DNA of 64,000 nt, from NCBI GenBank assembly GCA_019639235.1, contig JAHBSG010000001.1, positions 124,001 through 188,000 of the forward strand, read 5' to 3'. The DNA comes from Acidobacteriota bacterium (GTDB lineage: Bacteria; Acidobacteriota; Blastocatellia; Pyrinomonadales; Pyrinomonadaceae). Shown piece after piece: positions 1 through 8,720 of the stretch. Made by a program: the position numbers and the translations under genes. Positions within the stretch are counted from its first letter, which is position 1. Each line of letters begins with the position of its first letter. Under the pieces are notes generated by a model. It saw nothing but the letters and a program-made list of their open reading frames with translations. It was not told where the DNA came from and did no database searches.

Positions 1-282
1 ATATTTGGCGATGAAGTATGGAAGTTCAGAGAAGAGATTGCCCGCGATCTCGGCGTAAAAGCGAGGGTTAAATTTGGGGGCAACAGAATGGGGAACCGTG
101 ATCAAATTACTGCAATACTCGTTCGAGAGATCACGTGCGTCCGGAGCTGCGTTTCCATCGTCGAGCGTTAGGTACGTGATCTCGTGTTCTTTCCGAAGTT
201 CCTTCAGCATCTGATACGTGCGTATCCGCCCGCCCTTATCGACCGGGTGCAGAAGTTCAGTTTTTAGCCAAAGGATCTTCAT
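1..282 (-). CDS. Glycosyltransferase family 4, N-terminal part (cut by left edge)
   Basis: The reverse strand reads an open frame from an ATG at 282 to the window edge (94 codons), beginning MKILWLKTELLHPVDKGGRI. This start, with a hydrophobic first strand, a short loop and a GGRIRTY-type glycine/arginine turn, is typical of GT4 (GT-B fold) sugar transferases, especially those in PEP-CTERM/EpsH1-type EPS loci. The donor-binding C-terminal domain lies outside the window, so donor and linkage cannot be judged. The start follows the stop of the amidotransferase upstream by only 8 bases, so it is probably the next cistron of the EPS operon. The family is fairly sure; the subfamily is inferred. 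Confidence 0.75.
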   Translation of the reverse strand, partial: MKILWLKTELLHPVDKGGRIRTYQMLKELRKEHEITYLTLDDGNAAPDARDLSNEYCSNLITVPHSVAPKFNPRFYAEIAGNLFSELPYFIAKY

Positions 283-290
283 TAAATATT

Positions 291-2204
291 CTATGCGGTC
301 GATTCGCCTTCGATCATAGTACGCTGCCAGATCTCAAGGTTGATGAGCGACCATAGACGCTCGTCGTGATTCTCGCCCGTCATGTGCCGTTCGACGATCT
401 GCCGTACCTCCGTCGGTTCGAATAGGCCTCTTGAGAGCGATCGCTCCGAGAGAACATACTCATCTACAAGATGCCGGAATTCACCCCGAAACCATTTGCC
501 GATCGGGACGGGAAATCCCATTTTCCCGCGAGTGAGTATCTCGTCGGGCAAAACGCCTTCCATTGCCTTGCGCAGAACATACTTGGTCGTTCGTCCTCGC
601 AGCTTCATCCGGTTCGGCATGGCGGCCGTGAACTCGACCAGCTTGTGGTCCAGGAACGGCACACGGCTCTCGATCGAGGCCGCCATCGACATTTGGTCCT
701 GCTTCATCAGCAGCTCCTGCAGGTACGTCTTTGTATCTGCGTACAGCATCTTGTCAAGCAGATCGTTCGAATGAACCGATGCAAAAACGCTCGACATCTC
801 TCGGTAAGGGTCGGCCGAACCGTTGAGAAGCTCTTTCGTTCCCGGTGAAAGCAGGTGATCCTGCATTGTCCGCGAAAAGACCGCGAAGTTGTCAAAATAC
901 ATCGATTCGATCGTCGGTTCCACACAAAGGAAGCTTTTCCTTAAACGATGACGGAGCCTTGAGCCGGCCGGAAGGCCTTCGATCGCCGTTTCGACTACGG
1001 CCCGAAGCGGCCGCGATGTTATACCATGGTAGCGACTCCCCAATCGCAGGTTAGAAAGCGTCATCCAATAGCGGCCGTACCCTGCCAAGCTCTCGTCACT
1101 CCCTTCTCCCGTGAGCACGACTTTCACATTCTCCGCCGCGAGTTTCGAAACAAAATAGAGAGCGATACTTGAAGGGTGAGCGATCGGCTCGTCCTCGTGC
1201 CAGATGAGTTTTGGCAGTGCGGAAAAGAATTCTTCGGGCGCGACCGTTATTTCGTGGTGGTCTGTGGCGAAACGCTCGGCGACCAGTCGTGCATAGCGAA
1301 GCTCATTCGCCTCGCGTTCGGCAAATGCCACCGAGAATGTTTTTATCGGGCTATCTACAAGCTCGGACATTACGGCAGCGATCGCACTCGAGTCGATCCC
1401 GCCCGAGAGAAACATCCCGAGCGGGACATCGGACATAAGCCGTAACCGAACCGACTCGCGAAACAACTCCGACCAATCGCGGACCCAATCAGCATCCGAT
1501 CGGGGATCGTCAGTATTCCGTTCAAAGGAGACATCCCAAAACTGTCTTATTGATATCTTCTCGTCCTTGACCGTGAGAGTATGACCGGGAAGAAGCCTCT
1601 TGACGCCCGCAAACAGTGTAAGTTCGCCCGAAGGGGCGTGGTTCGCCAGATAATCCGTTAGGGCCCGCATCTCTAGCTCAGGCCGCAACGCATTTGCGGC
1701 GAGTAGAGCCTTTATTTCCGACCCGAAATAGAAACTGCCGTCTTCCGATTGTGCATAATAGAGCGGCTTTACGCCTAAGCGGTCTCGGGCGATGAAAAGC
1801 TCCTCGCTTCGGGTGTCCCAGATCGCAAATGAGAACATCCCTCGAAACCGTTCCACTGCCGCGGGGCCGTAGGCTTCGTATGCCCGGAGAATTGTCTCGG
1901 TGTCGGAAGTCGTCCGAAAAGCAAAGCCGCGTTGTTCGAGTTCGGGACGAAGCTCAAGGTGGTTATAAACCTCGCCGTTGTAGACGATCACTAGCGACCG
2001 ATCGTCGTTAAACATCGGCTGCTGACCGGTCTTGAGGTCAACGATCGAAAGCCTCCGATGCCCAAGCCCGAGCCGTCCGGAGGTGAAGATGCCTTCCTCA
2101 TCCGGACCGCGGTGCCGAAGGACATCGCGCATCTGCCGAATAAGCTGTTCATCGGCGATTCGACCGGACGAGCGGGAGTAGAGGATTCCGTTAATGCCGC
2201 ACAC
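291..2204 (-). CDS. asnB: Asparagine synthetase (glutamine-hydrolysing), EPS-type amidotransferase 1
   Basis: A 637-residue AsnB. The N-terminal Ntn glutaminase domain starts with Met-Cys-Gly, so Cys2 becomes the nucleophile. This fixes a GTG start at 2204. GHRRLSIVDL (about 48-57), VYNGEVYN (74-81) and SDTE (100-103) supply the glutamine site. The synthetase domain carries the pyrophosphate loop SGGIDSS at 267-273. The family transfers glutamine ammonia to an ATP-activated carboxylate, usually aspartate. Several AsnB paralogues sit in exosortase-type EPS loci, where they are thought to amidate uronic acids or other sugar acids. Position between a cupin gene and a GT4 gene supports a role in polymer modification. 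Enzyme family is certain; the substrate is not. Confidence 0.92.
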   Translation of the reverse strand: MCGINGILYSRSSGRIADEQLIRQMRDVLRHRGPDEEGIFTSGRLGLGHRRLSIVDLKTGQQPMFNDDRSLVIVYNGEVYNHLELRPELEQRGFAFRTTSDTETILRAYEAYGPAAVERFRGMFSFAIWDTRSEELFIARDRLGVKPLYYAQSEDGSFYFGSEIKALLAANALRPELEMRALTDYLANHAPSGELTLFAGVKRLLPGHTLTVKDEKISIRQFWDVSFERNTDDPRSDADWVRDWSELFRESVRLRLMSDVPLGMFLSGGIDSSAIAAVMSELVDSPIKTFSVAFAEREANELRYARLVAERFATDHHEITVAPEEFFSALPKLIWHEDEPIAHPSSIALYFVSKLAAENVKVVLTGEGSDESLAGYGRYWMTLSNLRLGSRYHGITSRPLRAVVETAIEGLPAGSRLRHRLRKSFLCVEPTIESMYFDNFAVFSRTMQDHLLSPGTKELLNGSADPYREMSSVFASVHSNDLLDKMLYADTKTYLQELLMKQDQMSMAASIESRVPFLDHKLVEFTAAMPNRMKLRGRTTKYVLRKAMEGVLPDEILTRGKMGFPVPIGKWFRGEFRHLVDEYVLSERSLSRGLFEPTEVRQIVERHMTGENHDERLWSLINLEIWQRTMIEGESTA

Positions 2205-2230
2205 GTCGTTAGATAAAGAAACGGCGTTGC

Positions 2231-2602
2231 TTACGCAGCCCGTCCAAAGTCGTCCTCCAGCCGAACAATGTCATCCTCGCCAAGATACGGACCCTGCTGA
2301 ACCTCGATAAAGACGAGCTGGTCGCTGCCGGGGTTCTCGACGCGGTGTGCAGTGCCGACTGCGATATCGACGGCTTCTCCCGCCGAAACGATCCGGTCGT
2401 CTCCGTTCAAAGTGACTTTCGCTGTTCCGGCCACGATGAACCAATGCTCAGATCGCTGCGCATGTTTTTGGTAACTGAGTCGCTTACCGGGATGCACCTC
2501 GATTCGTTTCACCTTGAAGCCTGTACCCTCGTCGAGCACCGTGAACGAACCCCAGGGCCGCTCATCGTAGATAGGTGAATTGTCGTCACTCACGAGAACC
2601 AT
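2231..2602 (-). CDS. Cupin protein, phosphomannose isomerase type II-like
   Basis: A 123-residue single-domain cupin. It matches the C-terminal cupin part of type II phosphomannose isomerase/GDP-mannose pyrophosphorylase: an ERPWGSF motif near the N-terminus, then PGKRLSYQKHAQRSEHW with the metal-ligand histidines and glutamate, then a second cupin motif around GTAHRVENPG. Stand-alone versions accompany sugar-nucleotide and EPS loci and probably interconvert mannose-6-phosphate and fructose-6-phosphate, although some act only as sugar-binding cupins. It lies 26 bases upstream of asnB 1 and 19 bases after the lyase gene in the same direction. Fold is clear; isomerase activity is inferred. Confidence 0.8.
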   Translation of the reverse strand: MVLVSDDNSPIYDERPWGSFTVLDEGTGFKVKRIEVHPGKRLSYQKHAQRSEHWFIVAGTAKVTLNGDDRIVSAGEAVDIAVGTAHRVENPGSDQLVFIEVQQGPYLGEDDIVRLEDDFGRAA

Positions 2603-2621
2603 AAAAGCTACCGTTGAAGAT

Positions 2622-4616
2622 CTAGTCCCAACTAAATACCGTTCGCAATCGAATAGAGCCGTCTGCCCGAAACCGTAATTTCAGAGCCTTTGTTGCCATC
2701 AACTTACCATAGATCGGTGAAAAGTGAACGTCTTCGACCGACCATTCGGGTTGATCCACGACGTTATCGCCGTCGATCTTGCATCGGCCTGTAAGAACGA
2801 GCGTATTTTCGATCGAGCCGAGATGCAAGGCCACTGAATCTCCCATTAACCTCGGTTCAACATCCGGAGCGAGGATGAAGTTGAGCTCAAAGCTATTTGC
2901 CGACCTCGCGTTGATCTCGTCGATGATCTCCAGTCGCCTACCGGCTTCGAATTCGACGGAACGGCGAAATTCAACACCCAACCTTTCGAATCCATCCGTT
3001 TCGGCGGACAGCGCCATGCGGTCTTCGGAGGATTCTACGCGGAGCAAACGCGTATTCGCCGTGGACTTCCAGGAGAAAGGGCCGGCCGGGACCGACATTG
3101 ATTCACCATTGACCAGCAGGGAAGTGTGATATTCAGACGATCGGAAAAGGTTGCGAAGCAAAAGGTCCGCCGTATAAACGTACGTTCCCGGGTCGGCAAA
3201 GACCTGACGTCCACCTACGCAGAGCTCGAACGAAAGGGCGTCGGCGTGGGCGTGTCCGCAATTGAGAAAACCGTGCGGTCCGGCGTGGAAAAGAAAATGA
3301 TCTGCCTTGGTTCCGGCCTGCAATCGATGAACGAACACACCTCCGTCGGGAAAGGAACGTCGGATTGCCGGGGCGGCTGTTGTTTCAGTTCCAAAGAAAG
3401 CCTCGAGCTCGGCTCTGGATACAGTCCAGAATAATGATCCGATGGCTCGTTCGGTGTCAATGAGGCCCTCAGACACCGCCTTTCCGGTCACAACAGACAG
3501 GCGTGCCAAAGTTGGGCCAATTTCAGTGATCGGGTGCGGATCAGCGGCGAAGAATCGGCCGCCGTCATCGTCGCCAAATATAATGAACGAACCATCCGGC
3601 CGGATCAAAGCCTCAAGGTAGTCTTGGAGAAGCGAGAGTCGCGCGATCATTTCTTCAGGGACGGCAAGCCCTTCCCGCCGCCGGATGAGCACCAGGTCAG
3701 AGTAGATATCCGCGGTATAACGGGCGTAGTGGCTTGCTTGCTCGACATACGAGCCGTCATTTCGAATATGTTTCGTTATCTGTTCAGACAGCATCTTGAA
3801 GCCGAGTTCACGCCAACGCTCAGAATGATCGCCCGCATCGAGAAATGTTCCGATGTAATAAAGCCCGAGAGCCTCGCCGGTCAGGTGTGTATTCGGGGCG
3901 AAATAGGTCGAGAGAAAACGCTCAATGTGGCGAGCGTGGATGTAGAGAAGTTTGCTTAGCCGCTCGAGCCTCTTGCCTCGGAAAAGCTCCGTATATTCCA
4001 GCAAGCTATAAGTATTTATCCAAGAAATAGCCCGGTATGCGAGTTCGAGGCTGGATAACCAGTTGACCCCGGTTTTGGGCGGATTCGCCTCGCACCACGA
4101 ATCGAAATGACTTGCGATTGCATCGAGGTACTTCTTATCCAGAGTGAACCAGTAAGATTGAGCCAGCTGAATAAAATACTGATGCCGGTTCAGTTCCCAG
4201 ATGACCTTTTTGTCGCCGGTTTGCTTCGCGTCGATCTCGTTGATGCGTGTCCAATGAACCTTTGGTGAACGGCGGCCAGAGACGGGATCGAGATGCCAAT
4301 CGGGATTCGATCCGCCGAAATCAAGCCCCTCATAGCCCAACAGATCGAATTTTCCTTCGATGATACGATCGGCCAAGCTGATGATCCGTTCGGCCTCGCC
4401 GGTTGTCGTGAATCGGTCATCCGACGAGCTGACCATGGAGTTTCCGGATGGGACCAAAATCGAGCACGCCCCTTTGCGGATAGAAAGGTCCGCAGGGATG
4501 CGGCCCGTAACGAGGTCAAAGCCCGCAGCTTCCGCCGCGGCATAAACGGCGCTTACAGACCGCTCGCGGAGTTCGCGAAAGCTGCGTCCCTTGAGTTTTC
4601 GCAGCGGTCCGATCAT
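2622..4616 (-). CDS. Heparinase II/III-family polysaccharide lyase-like protein
   Basis: About 664 residues from the chosen start. The N-terminal half is an alpha/alpha toroid with a heparinase/alginate-lyase signature (NTHLTGEALGLYYIG, then DGSYVEQASHYARYT). The C-terminal half is the beta-sandwich heparinase II/III domain, with NCGHAHADALSFELCVGG and FADPGTYVY holding the usual His/Asp/Tyr residues. Such lyases cut uronic-acid polymers by beta-elimination. In EPS loci they may trim or turn over the product. No signal peptide is evident, as is common in EPS-locus members. An ATG at 4616 forms an ATGA overlap with the stop of the preceding GT4, so I prefer it to the ATG at 4673, which would overlap that gene by 61 bases. 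Confidence 0.85.
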   Translation of the reverse strand: MIGPLRKLKGRSFRELRERSVSAVYAAAEAAGFDLVTGRIPADLSIRKGACSILVPSGNSMVSSSDDRFTTTGEAERIISLADRIIEGKFDLLGYEGLDFGGSNPDWHLDPVSGRRSPKVHWTRINEIDAKQTGDKKVIWELNRHQYFIQLAQSYWFTLDKKYLDAIASHFDSWCEANPPKTGVNWLSSLELAYRAISWINTYSLLEYTELFRGKRLERLSKLLYIHARHIERFLSTYFAPNTHLTGEALGLYYIGTFLDAGDHSERWRELGFKMLSEQITKHIRNDGSYVEQASHYARYTADIYSDLVLIRRREGLAVPEEMIARLSLLQDYLEALIRPDGSFIIFGDDDGGRFFAADPHPITEIGPTLARLSVVTGKAVSEGLIDTERAIGSLFWTVSRAELEAFFGTETTAAPAIRRSFPDGGVFVHRLQAGTKADHFLFHAGPHGFLNCGHAHADALSFELCVGGRQVFADPGTYVYTADLLLRNLFRSSEYHTSLLVNGESMSVPAGPFSWKSTANTRLLRVESSEDRMALSAETDGFERLGVEFRRSVEFEAGRRLEIIDEINARSANSFELNFILAPDVEPRLMGDSVALHLGSIENTLVLTGRCKIDGDNVVDQPEWSVEDVHFSPIYGKLMATKALKLRFRADGSIRLRTVFSWD

Positions 4617-5734
4617 CTCTTTTTGGCCAGCGAGCGGTATAGCTCGACCCACTGTTCGGAGACGCGTTCCCATGTGTAGCGAGAGACCTCGTTCCGAGCT
4701 TCGGCGGACAACCTGCCTGCGAGGCCCGCTTCGTTGAAAGGCCGAAGGGCATTAGCAGCAAGCCCGGCATCGTCATCAATATCCGAGAGCAGGCCCGTCC
4801 GATCGTGCTCGACTATGTACGGTATCCCGCCGGCATTCGTCGAGACAACCGGGAGCCCGGCAGAGAACGCCTCGATGATCGAGTTCGGCATATTATCAAT
4901 GCTCGATGCGTTGAGGTAAACGTCAGCTTCGTCGTAGATCTTGGGCATTTCAGCAGGCGGAACCGACCCTCGGAAGTCGAAGTTTCTCAACTCAAGAGCT
5001 CCCGCGAGTTCGCGGAGAGCATTTCGCTCAGGCCCATCGCCAACGATGATAAGCTCTGCTTCCGGGATCGATCGCTGGATACGAGCAAATGCCCGCAGCA
5101 CGCACGCCACATTGTAATGGGCCTCAAAGTTTCGATTTGAAAGAAAAACAGGCCTGAATGGTTCTCGCTGGCGAAAACTGAACTTCTCGGTCTCGACAAA
5201 GTTGTAGATCGCCTCCGCATGCAACCCGAATTTACCGAACACATCGACCAAGTAACCCGAAGGCACGACGATCTTGTCGAACTTCCGAATGGTCGGTACG
5301 GCACTTCGCCAGCGCGTCAAGTGGTCCTCGGCTTCGCCGCTGCGGTAGTTTAGTATCGTCGGTTTGCCAAAGACTTTTGAAATTGCCAGGGCGGGCGTCG
5401 GGCTGATGACGAAGGAAAAATAGGACGCCGAAAAAATATGGATCACATCGAACGACCGCACCCGCAAAATGAGATCGAGAATGTACTTCGGGATCGTGAC
5501 AAGCGTTCGAGCGTACTTTATCTTCTGAATCGCCGGCCAAAATTGTGGATTTATCGGCTGAAGCTCGACCGATAGACCCGGCACATTGGCGAGCCGCCCG
5601 AGCAATCGCTCGGCCTGCACCGTCTGCCCGCCGACGATCGGCAGGGAAGGTGCGACAATTAGCACCTTTACTGTATTGTTTTCTTCCGGTCGATTATTCA
5701 AGGCAGATGAACCTTCGGTGACATTATCGGTCAA
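4613..5734 (-). CDS. Glycosyltransferase family 4
   Basis: A 373-residue GT-B glycosyltransferase. The N-terminal domain opens with VKVLIVAPSLPIVGGQTVQ after a 22-residue polar extension. The C-terminal GT1/GT4 domain has FLSNRNFEAHYNV, then LIIVGDGPERNAL, and a D-x7-E version of the E-x7-E donor-site motif (DNMPNSIIE) followed by AGLPVVSTNAGG. It would add a sugar to a lipid-linked EPS repeat unit on the cytoplasmic face. It overlaps the stop of the upstream GT4 by 11 bases and shares an ATGA junction with the lyase gene downstream, so the three genes are translationally coupled. Donor and acceptor are unknown. Confidence 0.9.
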   Translation of the reverse strand: MTDNVTEGSSALNNRPEENNTVKVLIVAPSLPIVGGQTVQAERLLGRLANVPGLSVELQPINPQFWPAIQKIKYARTLVTIPKYILDLILRVRSFDVIHIFSASYFSFVISPTPALAISKVFGKPTILNYRSGEAEDHLTRWRSAVPTIRKFDKIVVPSGYLVDVFGKFGLHAEAIYNFVETEKFSFRQREPFRPVFLSNRNFEAHYNVACVLRAFARIQRSIPEAELIIVGDGPERNALRELAGALELRNFDFRGSVPPAEMPKIYDEADVYLNASSIDNMPNSIIEAFSAGLPVVSTNAGGIPYIVEHDRTGLLSDIDDDAGLAANALRPFNEAGLAGRLSAEARNEVSRYTWERVSEQWVELYRSLAKKR

Positions 5735-6851
5735 GAAGCTCGTTGTAAAGTGAGTTTACCGCCGCAAGCTGGGCCGTATCCGAAAAGCGTTCCAAGGCAG
5801 CCTTCCGGCCGGCGGAGCCCATCCTGACCGCTAGGTCACTGTCGTTCAACAACGATGAGATCGCCGAGGCAAGAGCGGCTTCGTCGTTTGATGGAACAAC
5901 GAATCCGGATTCGCCGTGCATGACTGCCTCACGAGCACCGCCGACATCTGTAGCGACCACAGGAAGCCCGGCAGCCATGTATTCCAATATAGCATTAGAA
6001 AATCCTTCGGAACGCGAACAGAGAACTCCGACATCCGAAACGGAAAGCAATGCGCCGACGTCCGATCGCGGGCCGAGGAATCTGCATTTTTCGGCAACCC
6101 CAAGTTCATTCGCCATCTTCTCATAACGGGGCTGAAGCTCCCCTTCGCCGACGATCATAAATATTGCATCTTCATTATCTGCCGCAACTCTCTTCGCCGA
6201 TCGCAGGAAAAGCTCGTGGTTCTTAACATCGCTCCGCATGTTGGCAACGATCGTCACGAGCTTAGACTCGAGCTTAACGTTGATAGCAAGGGCTGACAAA
6301 GCTTCGGTTCGGTCGCCGGTCGGCCGATTAACAAAGCACCGTGGATCAAGGCCGTTATAGATCGTGACGATCTTTTCAGCGGAAACGCCGGCTTCGGTCA
6401 GGAACCCACGGATCGCCTCGGAATTTACAACGATCCGATGGGCCGCACGAAAGACTTGCTTTTCGACAAAGAGCTGTTTGGGCGTCTTACTGTGCGTTTC
6501 GCGTTTGGACGCGACCCGCTTTACACCCGAAAACATAGCGCTGGCCATTCCGAAGATGTTCGTGTAAAAATCGTGTGTATGAATGAGTTCGATCTCTTCC
6601 TTACGAATGAATCGTGCTAGATCTCGTACTTGCCGTGCAAAATTCACGTCGTAGAAACTACTGAGCGGAAAGCTGCGGATCTCGCCACTATATTCGAGGT
6701 CCTTCGCCAGCGGACCGGCCGGATCAAGGCACGCTACTCGCACATCGAACATTCCTTGGCGAACAAGCCTGTTTGTAAGCCTTACGGCTTGCAGTTCTGA
6801 ACCACCTAGCTCAAAACTCCCGATCAGCTCAAGAATTCGTTTCTTACTCAT
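5724..6851 (-). CDS. Glycosyltransferase family 4
   Basis: A 375-residue GT4. It begins with the acceptor-side glycine loop ELIGSFELGGSELQAV. Later come IVTIYNGLD, FMIVGEGELQPRYE and the donor-binding E-x7-E motif EGFSNAILE, followed by AGLPVVATDVGGAREAV. No membrane segment is visible, so it is probably a peripheral cytoplasmic enzyme. The start codon overlaps the stop of asnB 2 by 4 bases (ATGA), which implies translational coupling. It belongs to the late, glycosyltransferase-rich part of the EPS locus. The family is certain; the sugar is not predictable from sequence alone. Confidence 0.91.
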   Translation of the reverse strand: MSKKRILELIGSFELGGSELQAVRLTNRLVRQGMFDVRVACLDPAGPLAKDLEYSGEIRSFPLSSFYDVNFARQVRDLARFIRKEEIELIHTHDFYTNIFGMASAMFSGVKRVASKRETHSKTPKQLFVEKQVFRAAHRIVVNSEAIRGFLTEAGVSAEKIVTIYNGLDPRCFVNRPTGDRTEALSALAINVKLESKLVTIVANMRSDVKNHELFLRSAKRVAADNEDAIFMIVGEGELQPRYEKMANELGVAEKCRFLGPRSDVGALLSVSDVGVLCSRSEGFSNAILEYMAAGLPVVATDVGGAREAVMHGESGFVVPSNDEAALASAISSLLNDSDLAVRMGSAGRKAALERFSDTAQLAAVNSLYNELLDR

Positions 6852-8710
6852 TTGGCTGCGTGTTCTGCCTCATAGCGAAGCCATAGTTCGAGAACGTATA
6901 GATACCAGAACTGTCTTGGAGCGGTCGAGCCCGGGGCGAGTTTACGGAACGAACTCAAGACCTCGTCGCGATCAACGATCCCTTCGGCAGCGAGCCGGCC
7001 ATCAGATATCGAATCAATAAATGCATCTCGCCACTCGCTCGTAAGCCAACGCTCGGCCGGAACCATGAAGCCCTGCTTTTTTCGGTTTGCTACCTCCGGC
7101 CCGATCCTTTTTCGTGCGATCTCACGTAGTATCGCTTTTAGGGTTCCGCCTTGAAGACGGTCCTTTGGCGCGATCCTAGTCGCATATTCCCAAAGCCCGA
7201 TATCGAGGAACGGGGAACGCGCCTCGAGGGCGTGGTACATCGTTGCTCCGTCAACCTTTGGCAGATACTCCCCGACGAAGCGGGTTCGAAGATCATACTC
7301 CAAAAAATCCTCAAGGAGGTGCGAACCAGCTCTCGACAGAGTTTCGGCCTCATCCGACCTTGCGCAGGCATCAGCAAGCCGAGGTCCGAACAGCCGATCT
7401 CGGCGGTAAAACGGCAACCCGTCGCGAACCTCCGAGACCGCCCTTAAACCACCTGAAGCGTACGATGAAAAAGAACGGATACGCTTCGTGGAGCCAGTGT
7501 TCGGAAGCGCTTTAGCGAGTGCTTCCAATGCACCGCGGCCAAGCGATCCGGTAATCCGGGCCAAACGCGAAGCAATCAGAAAGTGCCGATGTTCAGGATA
7601 ACCCAGAAAAACATCGTCACCCCCGTCCCCCGTCAACAAGACCTTGGCATTCGCTCGAACGAGTTCCGATATCGAGAGCATTCCGAGCGCGGATGAGCAG
7701 GCAAACGGCTCTGAAAATGCTTCAGCAAGGAGTTCAACCCTTGGCAGTTCGTCCGAAGACAACGGCAAGATCGTCAGATCAATGCCGAGGAGCGACGCCG
7801 TTTCACGGGCGGCCGCGCTTTCATCGAACTGGTCGTCCGGTGTCCCGACAGAGTATGCCTTAATCTCGGCGCCGAGTTTCGATATCGCCCAGCAAACAAG
7901 GCTTGAATCAATGCCGCCGCTGAGCAGGGCCGCAACCGGGACATCGGCCTGGAGGCGCTTCTCGACCGCAGCCAAAAATAGACGTTCGGTTTCATCACAG
8001 GCTACTGAAAACGAAACCTGATCGTACGGCCCTCCCAGGTTCGGCTGCCAATAGGTGCGTCTTGACGTAACACCGCCGCTCCATTCCAGGATCTCGCCGG
8101 GGCGGACCTTCTCGATCCCGCTGTAGATCGACATTCCATCCGTAAGGAAACCGAACTCGAGGTATTCGAGAATGCCTTCGTTCGAGAGATCCGATGTAGG
8201 CAATGCCGAACGCAGCGATCGAACAGTTGATGCGAAGGCGATCGTCTTTCCAATGGCGGAAAAAATGAGTGGCTTTACACCGAGCCGATCGCGCACCAAA
8301 AAGAGTTGTTGACTGCGGTCATCCCAGATCGCGAACGCAAACATCCCGTCAATCTTCTCCGCGAGCCGGTCGATTCCCCATTCAAGATAACCGTTTAGCA
8401 GAACCTCGGTGTCAGTTTCGCTTTGAAAACTGTGGCTCCGTGCTTCAAGCTCGGCACGTAGTTGCTTGAAATTGTAAATCGCGCCGTTGAACACGATGCC
8501 GACATCGCCCTTTTCCGATCGCATCGGCTGGTGCCCGGTTGGCGATAGATCGAAGATCGAAAGCCGACGGTGGCCGAGGGTCGCAAGGTGCCATTCTTCG
8601 AGACCTTCGTCGTCAGGCCCACGGCGTGCGAGCGCGGCTGTCATACGGGCCACGGCTGCCCGCCGCTGCCCGGGCTCGATATCGCCAACGTATCCTGCAA
8701 TTCCGCACAT
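6848..8710 (-). CDS. asnB: Asparagine synthetase (glutamine-hydrolysing), EPS-type amidotransferase 2
   Basis: A 620-residue AsnB paralogue with start MCGIAGYVGD (Cys2 nucleophile). The glutaminase domain has LGHRRLSIFDL, VFNGAIYN and ETDTE; the synthetase domain has SGGIDSS at 264-270. It differs clearly from AsnB 1 and AsnB 3 (for instance FASTVRSL where the others have FGSEIK), so the three are not a recent duplication. The gene lies 10 bases after the deacetylase-like gene and is ATGA-coupled to the GT4 downstream. A role in amidating a sugar acid of the polymer is inferred from the locus; a housekeeping role in asparagine synthesis cannot be excluded. Confidence 0.91.
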   Translation of the reverse strand: MCGIAGYVGDIEPGQRRAAVARMTAALARRGPDDEGLEEWHLATLGHRRLSIFDLSPTGHQPMRSEKGDVGIVFNGAIYNFKQLRAELEARSHSFQSETDTEVLLNGYLEWGIDRLAEKIDGMFAFAIWDDRSQQLFLVRDRLGVKPLIFSAIGKTIAFASTVRSLRSALPTSDLSNEGILEYLEFGFLTDGMSIYSGIEKVRPGEILEWSGGVTSRRTYWQPNLGGPYDQVSFSVACDETERLFLAAVEKRLQADVPVAALLSGGIDSSLVCWAISKLGAEIKAYSVGTPDDQFDESAAARETASLLGIDLTILPLSSDELPRVELLAEAFSEPFACSSALGMLSISELVRANAKVLLTGDGGDDVFLGYPEHRHFLIASRLARITGSLGRGALEALAKALPNTGSTKRIRSFSSYASGGLRAVSEVRDGLPFYRRDRLFGPRLADACARSDEAETLSRAGSHLLEDFLEYDLRTRFVGEYLPKVDGATMYHALEARSPFLDIGLWEYATRIAPKDRLQGGTLKAILREIARKRIGPEVANRKKQGFMVPAERWLTSEWRDAFIDSISDGRLAAEGIVDRDEVLSSFRKLAPGSTAPRQFWYLYVLELWLRYEAEHAAK

Positions 8711-8720
8711 GCTTCTTTAC

